In this document: positions 1-12,400 of the stretch, piece after piece | Layout of the letters: every line of letters begins with the position of its first letter | Position numbering within the stretch: position 1 is the first letter of the stretch | Source: Patagioenas fasciata | Lineage: Eukaryota > Chordata > Aves > Columbiformes > Columbidae | NCBI RefSeq assembly: GCF_037038585.1 | Contig: NC_092526.1 | Location: 38,949,501-39,013,500, forward strand | Direction: 5' to 3' | Length of the DNA: 64,000 bases | The notes under the pieces: model-generated | What the model was told of the DNA's origin: nothing | Databases searched by the model: none | What the model saw: only the letters and a program-made list of their open reading frames with translations | Made by a program: the position numbers and the translations under genes

Positions 1-1980
1 CAAAATCAGGCTCAGCCACTCAGAGCATCCCATACTATAAAAGGCGGCATCGCTGGATATGGTTTCACATAAGAGGTTTTGAACACGCCACTTAATTTTA
101 GGCATATATTTACATCTCATTTTCAGTGATTAAGAAACATCACCCAAATAGGTGTTGGGCACCATCTCCCTTTATCACATTAGCCAATGGAGTAAATGCA
201 ACAGCCTAAAAATCCGTTTCTGTCCCAATAAAAGAGAGTGTTTTGGAAAAACAGAATGCCGAGTTGGATTAAAAAAGAAAAAAATTGAAAAGGAATTACA
301 CTAAAGAAAGTAATCTGCTGATTGAGTCCCACACTGGTGCTTTAGTTGCAGTTTAAAGAATGCTGGCATACAAAGAGGAAAAGAAAAACAAGTCAAGTTT
401 TTTTCAGTTAGGCATTACTATTTAATCTTATAAAGGGCGCAACACAAAATTCATTCCATTTCTTCTCAGGAAACCTGACAAAACAGCATATTGTTTCTGG
501 CTGGCAGCCACTGTACCATCATAGGGCTTCTTAAAGGCATAACACCGTGAATTCTACCAGGTTTGAGAAAGCTCGGGAAGTGTAAAACAAACAGAAATGC
601 CCGTGAGCTAAACTGACTTTAAAAATAAATAGCAAGATAGCAAGCAAGTCTTTAAGGAAGGGAGAGGGTCCTTGTGGAGACTGGCAAATGCTCCAAGCAA
701 ACCAGTGCCAACAAGGCGGAAAGATACACGAGTTTGCAGTGGCATCACAAGAAGGCGTAAAGACACACCAAGGGAAGGAAGGCTTTGCAACTACAGTCCT
801 GTGAAGTTAAGCATGACTTCAAAAATGGTCTCCAGCCAACCAGATGAGCTCCATGCAATCTCAAGAGTCTGTTTTAGGGCAATATGCTTAAATTCCAGCA
901 TGAGATGTAAATAAACAGAGATAGCTATGCACACACGTGGACTAGTGTCTGACATGCACTGTGGTTATCTCCAGCTCACATGAAGCCATCCATACCTTTC
1001 CAGCTTTAGAGCCTGATTGAAAGACATCATTAGTTTTGTTCCTTTCATATGCTAATAATGACATCACACCTATGGCCTGACACTGCAGCCACACTATCAT
1101 CTTATAAGGGAATAAGGGAAATTTTTCCAAAGGAATCTAAGAACTGGGCAAACCGCTCACCTATGTATAGAAGAACGATTTTTTTTAATCCATCCATGAC
1201 ACAGATTTCTTTCTGTTCCTTAGTGCTGTGAATAATTACTACTGAAATATTTATAGTGCATTGACTTTTTTAAAAAACAAACAAAAAAATATAATTGTTG
1301 GGGGAAGAAGAAAATAAAACTACAGAAGAAGTTTTTGAGCATACAGGAAGCAGCCCTGGGCATTTGTGAAGTGAAGCAACGTGAGGTCTTTGCTGGGATA
1401 TTGGTACAGGAGGGGTTCAGGGCCGAATCTCTTACAAACATTCCAGTGCAATGTAGTGTAGTGCACAGGCTCCCAGAAAATTTAAAAAGAAATGATAAAT
1501 ACTTCCTCTATGCTCCTGACATACACCCAGCAAAAAAATAAGATCTATTAAATTATGTAACTATTTCTGTCTACACACACCGCACTCCTCGTATTTTGAC
1601 ATGATACAGCCCAAAAAAGAATTTTTTTTTTTTATTTTTTAAAAATACCCTCATGGTTTGTACTGACATGAACAGAAAAGGTTGAGAGAACAAGACGAGT
1701 GTACTAAGAAAAAAAGAGACCTCCACATCAACAAATAATCCACAGAATGGGCACAAAATTCATATAAGCCTATTTTTTCCCCCACTGCCACTGTGATGTA
1801 TTTCATCCATATGAGAATAGAAACACCCATTAAACCTCACTGTTTGGAAAACAACACGCTTGAAATCTACAACGATCTTTCTCCCCCCACGGACACTGCT
1901 ATATGAAATCTGGAGCATAACCTTATACATAAATAAATAGATATAGTAAGGGGCGGGAGCGGGGGGGAGGAAATGAACGC
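1..1980. other. AT-rich flank with no recognisable gene
   Basis: I see no exon, RNA gene or repeat that I recognise here. If the CpG island to the right is the HECW2 promoter (minus strand), this stretch is the start of HECW2 intron 1. The short open frames on both strands show no family similarity that I can name. Confidence 0.4.
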
Positions 1981-2760
1981 GGCGCTCCAGGTGCTGAACG
2001 CATTTACCAGGCAAGAAACGAGTCCTAATTAAATGGCCCAAAAGCGATTAACGTCAAGCCCAAAGGAGCCGGGCGGCCGCGGAGACCCGCCCGGCTCTCC
2101 CGCATGACGGGGCAGGCGAGGCGGGCGCTGGGGCGAGGAGCGGAGCTCGGGGCGAGGGAGCGGCCGCCCCGGTCCGCCCAGCACCGAGCCCTCCGGAGGG
2201 TACCGGCCCAAGGGCCCGCACCTGCCGCGCCCCTCCCGAGGGTACTGGCCCAGGGGCCCGCACAGCCCCGCAGCGCCAACTCACCTCTCCGAGGCGCGCA
2301 CTGCGGCCCCGCGGCTCCCGCGCTGCGCTGCTGCGGAGTCACCCCGTCCTTGCGGCAGGCGCTCCCGCCGGTAGCGGCGGCCCCTCCGTGCCCACGGCGG
2401 GGGCAGCGCCTCCCCGCGCAGGGCCCCCAGCCCCCGCGCCGCCTCAACGGCGGGGCCGGGCCCCCCGCCCCTCCGCCGGTCTCCGCCTCCGCGCCGGCAT
2501 CTTCCCCTCAGCCACCGCCAGGCACGGCAGAACGGGGGTGGGGGGCGGCCGGGCCGAGGCCGCAGCTCGGCGGCGCTGGGCGGCGCCGGGGGCGGGCAGC
2601 TCTCCGCGGGGAGCCGCTGACAAAGCCGCCCGCCCCCGCGGTCAGGGCGAGGGGAGGGGGATTGCGGCTGATCCGCCCGGCGAGCCCCGGTACGCGCCCC
2701 CAGAACAGGCTGCGGAGATGCCCCCCCCGCCCCCGTGCGGAGCCGGGGGAACGTGGTGCT
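1980..2760. promoter_or_regulatory. CpG island, probable HECW2 promoter
   Basis: About 780 bp of very GC-rich, CpG-dense sequence with sharp edges into AT-rich DNA on both sides, which is the normal look of a vertebrate housekeeping or developmental promoter. Long open frames cross it on both strands, but they are Ala/Pro/Arg/Gly-rich and are expected by chance in such composition. The gene assignment rests on synteny only: in human, HECW2 lies beyond CCDC150 from GTF3C3 and is read away from it, which would put its promoter on this side and on the minus strand. A plus-strand transcript starting here cannot be excluded. Confidence 0.7.
2285..2700 (-). other. HECW2: candidate non-coding first exon of HECW2
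   Basis: Inside the CpG island the minus strand carries a strong splice donor, GAGAG|GTGAGT, with the last exon base at 2285. A weaker donor-like site, GGCAG|GTGCGG, lies a little further along. The upstream limit is a guess at where transcription starts in the island. HECW2 encodes a HECT-type E3 ubiquitin ligase, but none of its coding sequence is seen here. I infer the name from position and orientation relative to GTF3C3; it could be another transcript's first exon. Confidence 0.35.
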
Positions 2761-2799
2761 GCAGCTGCTACATTTTAACCGCTATTCGTGAGAAAGCAC

Positions 2800-5550
2800 C
2801 GTCGACATGGTGCTTCGCTATGCCCATTTCCTTCCAATTCACACACAGCTACAAGCACCGGCAGTTATCAGTGTCACCAGTGGGAAAGTGAGCCAGCCTT
2901 TATCATTTTCTCGGTGTCAGTTGTCCTCTATTTGAAAGCAGGTAGGTGCAATCAGCTCTACATTTCCCACTTTTTCAGCAATTTTACCCGTGCTTTCTCC
3001 ACCACAATGAAGTCGGGAATGTTTTCATAGGTAAATGTGATTACAAAAAACGTAAATGAAACGGAAACTTAAAATACACACGGTAATTATCAAAGTACCG
3101 GTGATGTGAAGCACTGCAGGATCACAGCCCAGCAAAAACATCGTCATGCTAATGACAGTAAAAAAATGACACATTTGACTTATCTTACATGATCCAGGTC
3201 CTGGTTATTATTATGAGACAAGACCTCATGCCTTTTTTTTTTCCCTGAGGCAAAATCTTCCCACAATCAAAGAGCACATCAGCCTTACCTACTTCGTATT
3301 CTACATCTGTTTTCTAAATTACAAATATCCGCCAATATATGGGCAACTAAATGAGTTTCTGTAGACACTTTCTTCGGAATAACCAGCTGGCAACTATATT
3401 GAATTAATGTACCTCAAAATACAAAGTACATTTTGTATAGCCTATAGCGAATTCTCAAAGCCCCGTGCTTGAAATCCTTTCTGCACTTTTATCTTGGGCT
3501 TCAACAGAAGAAGGAATTTGCTGTTCAGCCCTTCTGTACAACATGAGACAAACTGCTCCAGATAGGAGCTATGTGGCTGGATTCCAAAGTAGGTCAAGCT
3601 TTGAAAGTCATTAACACTCTTCCATCTACCTGAAGCTTTAAAACTTTCTTTTAGCTCTTTCCTGTGAGTTGCACGTGTACTGGCACTTATAACATGGTTT
3701 AAACATGCCAAGTGTCCAAATCATCGGCGTGCAGCTCATCAGTCTCATACAAATTTTCCCTGATTCCTTATACTCCGATGTATCATTGCAATAAATCTGT
3801 TTGGATTTACACTAAAGGCTCAGGCTTGGATGATCATATATAGGTTAGTGGTAATTTGGGCATTCTTAGATACATCTCTCTCTTCAGCATTACCTTCACT
3901 TGGCATTGATAATGTAATGAAAAAAGAAAAAAGGATGTGTAATGCCAAGAGTTTCATAACATTTATAATTATTTGTGCTTTGTTGTTGGTTATCATGACA
4001 TTTTTATGATGATAAGATGAGAAGCTGAGAAGATGAAAACTGTTAGCTAATGAATTATTCTCAGAGGATTTGCAAGCTGTAAAAGCCCTTTGACGGTGTG
4101 ACACGAGTGCAGACTGTCTTTACGTTAAGACTTCTCATCTGTCAAATTAAAAAACTACATAAATCATACACTGGATTTTCATGTTGCTCTCCCTCAAAAT
4201 GGATTTTGAGAATGTTCTAGTGCCCATGTTAGAAAAATCCTATTACCACTGAGCAAAAATGTTAATTCATGTGAATCTTTAAATCCCTTCAATGTGCTCC
4301 CAAACATAGATGGCAGCGATCAGAACAATAGTAAAATATAAAGTATTTGTAGAAATTCAGCACTACCACTTTGCAGTAATAACAAACCTGTTGATTTCTA
4401 TGCTTATATTTCTCTATATTCACATAATATGTAATGCTACATGCACAGTTCTCTATTAACAGTTTCTGTGTCTTTGGTGTGATTCAGAGATTTTTTTCTA
4501 TTTTCCCCAGATATAACTCTGGCTGTAACTGAATGGAGATGGGTGCGCATTAGAAAATAAACACATTTCATAGAGGAATTGCTACTTCTGTCTCCAAGGG
4601 TGCTCACACACCTATGGACACTATGCTAATAAGGAAAAGGCTAACTAACTATTATTGGGTTCAAGTTCGAAAAATTATATCACTCTCACCTGGAGATTAG
4701 GACCTAAAAATAGCTGAAGTAGTACTAGAATTCTAAAACTTCCAAAGAATGTTTGTGTTATGTTCTTGGAAAAGGTTTCACTGAAGAGAAAACAATTCTC
4801 AGTCATCCCCAGAAATAATTCAGTTAAAAAACCTGAAAAGTACTATGAACTGTAAAAATCTTTTACCATCAAAATAAATTAGACATCCAAAATTTCTAAT
4901 TAATGCTCTTGAAGTTCTGTATGTGATGAGCAGCTATGACATACTGACATACAGGCGCACCCTCTACAAAAGGGATTTTCAGCTGCTCTTTGACACTGGT
5001 AACTTAACAAAACCAGATATTGAATTAATATAATTCATTAGAGATCACCATTAAAAAGCAATATACATTTTGCCTGGCAGCATTACTTAATTCCCACACA
5101 AATATTCAAGAGATTAATAGAGAAAAAGTAAAATATAACTTTTCAGCAAACAGTAAATAAAGAAAATCAAGCAATATTTCATTACTTCCCATCCCTTTAT
5201 TTTCCTTTGGGCTATTATTTAGACTAAACGAAGAAGGACTTGATGAATCATTACTGAAGGTCATAATCCATCAGCAGTAGAGTATATGAACAACAATACC
5301 CTTTGAGAGGACACCTTTCCTATACAACAGCTAGAAGCGCTAAAAGACAAGAAATGCTGTTTGTATTATGTGAAGATTTCTCATTTTCTCAGCAATTGAG
5401 ACAACACAAGACAAGGGGCAGGCTGAATACCCAAAGTAAGAGTTTATTTGCCAGATAACTAAAAAGCCAAACTTAAAAAGGCTAAAATGGGAGAACACTC
5501 ATGTGGAAAGGAAATGGAAATGGAAATGTTTCAGAAGACTCCTGCACAGA
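2800..5550. other. gene-free AT-rich stretch
   Basis: No exon with paired splice sites, no RNA gene and no repeat that I can name. Open frames here are short and low in complexity. Confidence 0.4.
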
Positions 5551-5554
5551 TTAC

Positions 5555-6100
5555 TGTGCAGCAGGTGAAATTACTAATTGAAAGAATCACCCCAGGTGCC
5601 AAAATCTGCAGGACATGCTCTCTGGCCTGGCCTGCCTCTTTTGTGCAGCACAAAAGACTTAATGAGAGTGAAAATCATCTGCAGGTCCCCAGCTGGGGAC
5701 TTTTGTGATAGAGAAGAACCCCTAAGTGACTGTGGAGTTGTCCACCCAATGGGAGGCCATATGGCCCTGCAGTCTGAGCAGGGAGAGGGGAGGGCACAGC
5801 CAAAGAAAGCAAACCTGGGGTTTGCTGCTCCAGCTACCCGCAGATGGTCCACAGGCCCTCAGAGCTGTGGCGATCTGGTACTACCTGGTGCCAGGACGGG
5901 CATTAATCCAGCCAGAGAGCCAAGGGGCTCTCCAGCAGCTCTCCACCCTTCTGGTGTACGGAGAACAGAGCCATGGCACCGGGCCAGCTGGGCTCATCTG
6001 GTCACAGCCCAGAACTGCAGACCCTCCTCTGGCAAAACTCCCACGGATATCTCAGAGCGCTTACCTGAGCTGGCCTTCTGCTCTTGGACCTAGAGGAACA
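5555..6100. other. unidentified GC-rich block
   Basis: A block of about 545 bp stands out from AT-rich surroundings by GC content, and three overlapping frames stay open across much of it (159 and 171 codons on plus, 92 on minus). None gives a family that I recognise. It could be read as an element starting TGTGC and ending GGAACA, flanked by TTAC and TTAA, which would suit an old solo LTR. However, no TATA box or poly(A) signal is obvious inside, so that reading is weak. It could also be an old retrogene or an ancient repeat. Confidence 0.25.
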
Positions 6101-6109
6101 TTAACACAT

Positions 6110-8550
6110 AAAGCAAACTCATGGCCAAGTTTTGATTTAGAAACATTTAAACCATTAATGGCAAGTATATTAATGGCAAATGTTAAAGCAATCTCCTACC
6201 CATAACATTTTATGAAATTATGAAGATAGTTCTTGGGTACAGAAATGAAATCTGCTGTAGTTCTTAACGCTTCCGGATAGCTACTGAAATGTGCACAAAG
6301 ATCACTGAGTTGGGATTAAAGTTATGATGATAAAAGCAATTGCCAGTTTCTGTTGGAACTTGCAGAGATTTAATTTTACAACTGCACCCCTAGGGAGATA
6401 ATATAGGATTAGATCCATGCACACTACATCTGAAGTCATACAGAAATGTCACTCGTAAAACACACTTTCACGATCTTGCTGTCTGACTTACAAACATTGA
6501 TCAAACCTGCAGAGAAAGCCTGCAGTATATGTAGGCTCTATCGAGGTAGTATGTTACATTATCAATGGATCGTGCCTTTGCAAAATCAGGAAGCTTCCAT
6601 AACTCAAGCAAATGAGTGTATTGTTCTTTTGGAATATTCTTGCTGAAGCAAGTAAAAGGACTCTGAGGAAACAGCCCAACATCATGCTGAGAAGACAAAT
6701 GACATGAAGATTGTGAAAGTACCAATACATTAGTGAAGCTGAAAAGAGGATTACAAATCTGTATTAGAAGCTTGGAGAAGTTAAACATCTGTAGTGACAG
6801 TAGTGGAACAATCCCTGTTTTTCCCCAGTGAAGGGAGAGCAGAAAAGACTCAGGCAGGTGTGCAGAGCTGCCACTTCACTAATATCACTAGGATTCAAAT
6901 CCCAGGGTATTTATCTGATGCCCCTCTTGGCATTAGTTTACACCTCTCTAGACAATAACAATGATTATTTGAATTACGCATTTGGTCAATAATTTGACTA
7001 AAATCCTCAAATGGTCTCTTTAGGAGTCTTAGCACTTCCCACAGCAGCATTTAGTAAACAAATAAAGTAGATATTAAGCAAGCGAGCTATACTATCAATG
7101 AATTTCCTTTAAATGATTTGGAGAAAGCAGTAATTTCTTTGGCAACCAGGCAGCATGTTACCCTAGTGACATTAATTCCTTCCGCATCCTACATAGGATT
7201 GACTGTGGAATTAGAAGAGCTAGAAAATGCCCCTGCAGCTGTGGCAGAAATAATATACTCACTATAAGTGGAAGCTTCTCTTCAGGAAACAATTGTGCTT
7301 CACTGCTCTTTATCAAATGGGTAACATGAATATACATTTCACTAACAGGCTTGATCAGCAATGGGAACTCCAACGTATCAGGAACTGAGAGAGAACTGTC
7401 AAACACTTGAGCCACATTTATCCTGCACAGAACAAATAAACATTAATGCTAGAAAAATAAAGCCACTCTGAAAGCCTAAAGAATCAACAAAGAAGATTTT
7501 TGCCTGTGCCTAATCCAGCTAAACCTTCTTAAAGTCCCATTCAAAATAGATACTTGACATGATTTCCATCCACAATGGCTTTCTTACCCACTATATCCTC
7601 TACAATTTATGAAAGGACTATCCATTTATATTTAAGAATCCACTGAGTCATCTAAAGTACAGACACTGAGACTGTTATTTTGGCTAAGAATTCAATTCAG
7701 AATGGTGACAATTACTGGGGCTTTACCTTCCACAACTTCTTTGCCTATTTCATAGAGATTCTCTTTCAGTGACTGCATCATATATAAATGATGGTGACCT
7801 TAAAGCCCTCGTTCAGTTAGTTTTCTGTGCAAAAGTCTCACCATAGCCATATCCAGCACCATTACAAAAATAAATGCAAAATCCTAACAGCCATTAATAT
7901 AATCTCACTCCCTGTTAAGGCTCAAAGCAAAAGGAAGAGCTTGTATTCTGATATTTTACCTTGTTCTTACTGCAAGCTGTTACACAACTTCAGCGGCAAT
8001 TTTAACCTGGCTTTTTTTCCTTGGCAACACATGGAAAGACAGCAGTGGCAAACCAAGAGTTTGTTAGCAATGGCAACATGCATTCCACCAGAATATACAT
8101 CTAACAATCTATTTTTTAATGTAGTGTAAACTATCATCTGACCACTTTGAAATGTTGCAGCCTTTCCATTCCTAATATACAGCTATTACGCAGTAGCCCA
8201 CTGGGCAGCTCTACTGTGTTCATAAATGAAACATTCAGAAAACAACCACAGGACTAGAAAAAGGCCTGTAGGTGTACCTTTCTCTCAGAAAGTTTACATA
8301 AAATGTAATATAAATAACTTTTTTGACATGTTCCTCAGCCTTAAAATAGAAAGGTTTTACAAAACTCAGAATTCTTATTCAGATTTCCAGCATCTGTTGT
8401 ACACACCACATTAAAAAAATAAACAAAAAAGAGTAGATTTTCGAGGCTTATAGCTTCTGAACACCCAGACCTAGTGATGTGGTGGTGTGGCAACCAGTAC
8501 GGCCAAGAAGGGGGACCTCAGTTGAGCAAAACATAAAGGCTCCAAACTGA
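6110..8550. other. gene-free AT-rich stretch
   Basis: Nothing recognised. A short segment just before the CR1 (about 8470-8550) differs in composition and may belong to the same insertion, but I cannot place it in the CR1 consensus. Confidence 0.35.
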
Positions 8551-8552
8551 CT

Positions 8553-9412
8553 CCTCCAAGCTGGGGGGAGTGGCTGACACGGCAGAGGTTGTGCTGCCAT
8601 CCAGAGACCTGGACAGGCTGGAGAGTTGGGCAGGGAAAAATGTAATGAAATATAACAAGGGCAAGTGTAGAGCCTGTCATCTGGGTAGGAACAACCCCAG
8701 GTTCCAGTATAAGTTGGGGAATGACCTATTAGAGAGCAGAGGAAAGGGACCTGGGGGTCCTGGGAACAGCAGGGTGACCATGAGCCAGCACTGGGCCCTT
8801 GTGGCCAGGAAGGCCAATGGTACCTGGGCTGGATTAGAAGGGGGGTGGTTAGTAGGTCCAGAGGGGTTCTCCTGCCCCTCTACTCTGCCCTGGTGAGACC
8901 ACACCTGGAATATTGTGTCCAGTTGTGGCCCCTCAGTTCCAGAAGGACAGGGAACTGCTGGAGAGAGTCCAGCGCAGCCACCAAGATGCTGAAGGGAGTG
9001 GAGCATCTCCCGTGTGAGGAAAGGCTGAGGGAGCTGGGGCTCTGGAGCTGGAGAAGAGGAGACTGAGGGGTGACTCATTCATGGGGATCAATATGGAAAG
9101 GGGGAGTGTCAGGAGGATGGAGCCAGGCTCTTCTCAGTGACAACCAATGATAGGACAAGCAGCAATGGGTTCAAACTGGAACACAGGAGGTTCCACTTAA
9201 ATTTGAGAAGAAACTTCTTCCTGGTGAGGGTGGCAGAGCCTGGCCCAGGCTGCCCAGGGAGGTTGTGGAGTCTCCTTCTCTGCAGACATTCAAACCCGCC
9301 TGGACACCTTCCTGTGGAACCTCATCTGGGTGTTCCTGCTCCGGCGGGGGGATTGCACTGGATGAGCTTTCAAGGTCCCTTCCAATCCATGACATTTTGG
9401 GATTCTGTAAAG
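8553..9412 (+). mobile_element. CR1 LINE, 5'-truncated 3' end
   Basis: This is the 3' part of a chicken-repeat-1 non-LTR retrotransposon. It starts inside the end of the reverse-transcriptase frame (translated DRLESWAGKNV, then CRACHLGRNNPRFQYKLGNDLL), runs through the characteristic C-terminal region (PLYSALVRPHLEYCVQLWP) and ends in the CR1 tail with a GATTCTGTAA motif. It is nearly identical over long stretches to the copy at the right edge of the window, so it belongs to a fairly young subfamily. It is heavily 5'-truncated, as most avian CR1 copies are, and cannot code for a working protein. Confidence 0.9.
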
Positions 9413-9419
9413 CTACAAT

Positions 9420-12400
9420 GAGGCATATTAACATGCTGCAAAGTGCTTGTGCATTAAGCATGCACTTAAATTCAAACACAAACCCAATACATCTAGAAGA
9501 AATTATAGTAGCAAAGAACATTAGGGGCAGCAACAATCTTAGAACTCTTCATGCTGACAAAGAACAACAAATATTTGGCTTTACAGAGTAAATAAAAATA
9601 CAGTACAGAGTGTGGGAAATAAGGCCCAAATAAGAACTGTGGAGTGATTAACAGCACTGCTAAAAAAAGAGGAGTAAATGTTACTTAGTTTAGCCTTGAT
9701 GGGTAATTCGTGGTACTTTAGTACACTATTATCAAAGGTGTCTGAATAACTTTCATAAAGTGCTATAATATACTACTGCAGAAAACATCAGCTCCACATA
9801 ATATTCCTATAAATAATGAGTGATATTGAGGCATCGAGCTACCGCTTTCACACGAAGTTATAACATTTCCACCAAGGTAGGTATGACATTCTGAGAAAAA
9901 ATATTTCATGCTATGTAACTATTTAAAAATCATTATGATTACAACTTGGGATATTTTGGAGAATACCATTAGTGTATATTTGTTAAACCTTTGCCTCAAA
10001 TTACACAGGATTTGGAGGAGCTTACTGAAGCTAGTATTTCCTTCAGGTATTTCATCTAGTTTTTTCTGAGAAGTGCAAAGTTGAACAGAAAGTGGCAGGA
10101 AAAGAAATATTGTTTCTCCCACAGCAAGCACACTAATGTAAAGCTTAAAAATAAAGCAGCAGCAGCAGCACATTTTTGCCTAGACCTTTTGAACTGCACC
10201 ATATGGCTGACGCTCAATTAAGCAAAGATTTATCAGTCCCCGATTGGAACGTGTCCAGGACTCAGTATTTTCTCAAATCTTTTAACCAGAGGACTGGAAC
10301 TGAATATACAGTTTTCTGGATTCACATAAGATACCTTACACTTTTAAATTTTATCCAAGAGAGTATTAGAGAGGATATCAAGGTCTGGAACATAATATGT
10401 TGTGACTGCGTAGGAAAAGATGTAACTTTTTCATTCAAGATTGTATATTTCATTTATTCCACAATGGACCCCAATCTAGATACAATATCAGACTGAAGTA
10501 GGTCACGAATTTTTCCCAGCAGATTGTTTGAGGCAATAGAAAAGTCATAGGAAAGTTGTTTACAGTGAAAATCCTAACCCAAAATTTGGCAATAATGAGT
10601 CAGCCAAACATAAAGTTTTTATGTTATATTGTAAAAGCTTGATTTTTAAATTCCATGTAAGACCCTATGGTTAAATTCTGCTTTTATAGACAGATGGTGG
10701 GGTTTTTTTGTTTGTTTATTATAAATGTATTTGAGTGCATCTATTCAGCTCACTGGAAAAAAAAAAATAATTTGCAATATTTTAATCCACAAGGCTTAAT
10801 TCCTTTGCAATCGCCATTTCAATGTAGCAACAGATTTCCCTGCCACTATTGCTACAAAGGGCTTAAAGTTTCCCCATTGGTTTTGTATACTGGAAAAATA
10901 TGTAATTGAAGGGTTCCATCATTTTTTTTGGAGGTTTTTGTTTATTTGTTTTTCCTTTCCATAAGTGTCACCTAATCATTGCAATTCATAAGTTCATAAA
11001 TGTTGGAACTGAGCTTCTTCCACTATAATAAACCCATGAAATGGCTCTGTAGTCCTGTTTTTCCATGTCACCACTTTACTGAAACCTCATGGAATAGTAA
11101 ATAACCTCTAACATAGCAAGTGAAGAATGGTACTTAAAACCTACTTCAACTGTAAATTTACTAGCAGCTCTATTAAAAAAGTATCTTTACAGTGTTTAGG
11201 TGTTCACATACTTTACAGAGCAAGAGTGGTGCATTGCAAATGATGGCTATTCTACCTCCAAGACCTTTCCCAATGTGCTCCATTGGAACTCTGCTCAGGG
11301 AAGATGCTGTTTCTTGATTTAACAGATTAATGCAAACTTCATTACTTTAGCAGCAGGGCTCAGCAAAAACCTCACTGCTGCTCTGGCATTAAGTGTTTTT
11401 ATCATTATTATTTTACACATACAGTATAGTTCAATAAAGAAGCTTCACTTTGGCAAAACAGCTCCTCAGCTAGAGCCCCAGAATTCTGATATCAGATTCT
11501 CAACCAGCATACATTCGTATAAAATACCTGACACTATACAAGCACCCGGCCACCAAGTTCTAGTTTTCCATTCTGTGTATGTTCAGAGGTTTCCCAGTTT
11601 TTTTCAAATGGAAAAGATGGGAATGAATAGACAGAGGTCATCTAGGGCACTGCTTCCAAACCTGCTGTAAAATCCAAGGGCCAGATAAAAAAAAAAAACC
11701 ACTATGGAAAATGTATTGTTTTGTTGGTTAGAAGGCATATGAAAAATATTTAACATTTAGGAAAAGTAAGTTCTGCTAAATTAAAATATTACCATATGTA
11801 CCAGCTTCATTTAAAATATTCATTAGAAAAATTATAATGATAATTTCTGACTTTGCCACATAGCTGCTAACTCGCACAAAAATGTATTCGTATGAGGTTT
11901 TACTTTGCTTTTTGTAAATGCAATTATTTGCACATGATGAAGCCATTATCTCTTGTCTAGGATATCACCAGGGGCTCTGGACCATAGATTTACTCATATA
12001 GGTCTAGTCCATCCTTCTGCCCTAAGGTAGCATGAATTATGACCAAAGCACTTCTGAGATATTTTCCACAGGAAACCAGAGCAAATGATCACAACAGTGT
12101 TTGGCCACAAATTCTATAAAGAGTAGTGATCACCTTGATAGAGAGATTACAGCATATTATACACTTCTGGTGTACACAGTTATGAATTCTGATTACAAAA
12201 TATGTAGGACAAAAACTGTGCCCTAGTAAACTCAGCTAGTAAGTGCTACAGACCTCAGGAAAAGCCAACATTTAATTCTTTCTGTATTTTCTGTGATTCA
12301 GTAATTTTGACCATGCAGGTAAGAACCTCCATCCTGCAGCCTATCAGTTACTGAAAGATATTCCAACTCTGGTCTGACACTGCCCTGTTGAACGCAATTA

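Noticed and set aside
2025-2891. Long open frames (140 to 224 codons) on both strands in the first CpG island
   Set aside because: Composition-driven Ala/Pro/Gly/Arg frames overlapping one another. No domain, no good start context, and stop codons are rare in such GC content.
8570-9078. Open frames of 73 to 133 codons on both strands at 8.6-9.1 kb
   Set aside because: Translations of a CR1 3' end and its antisense. The same peptides recur at 55.8-56.1 kb and 63.6-64 kb.
10155-10170. Short CAG/GCA repeat (five units)
   Set aside because: Too short to be notable and not in a gene.
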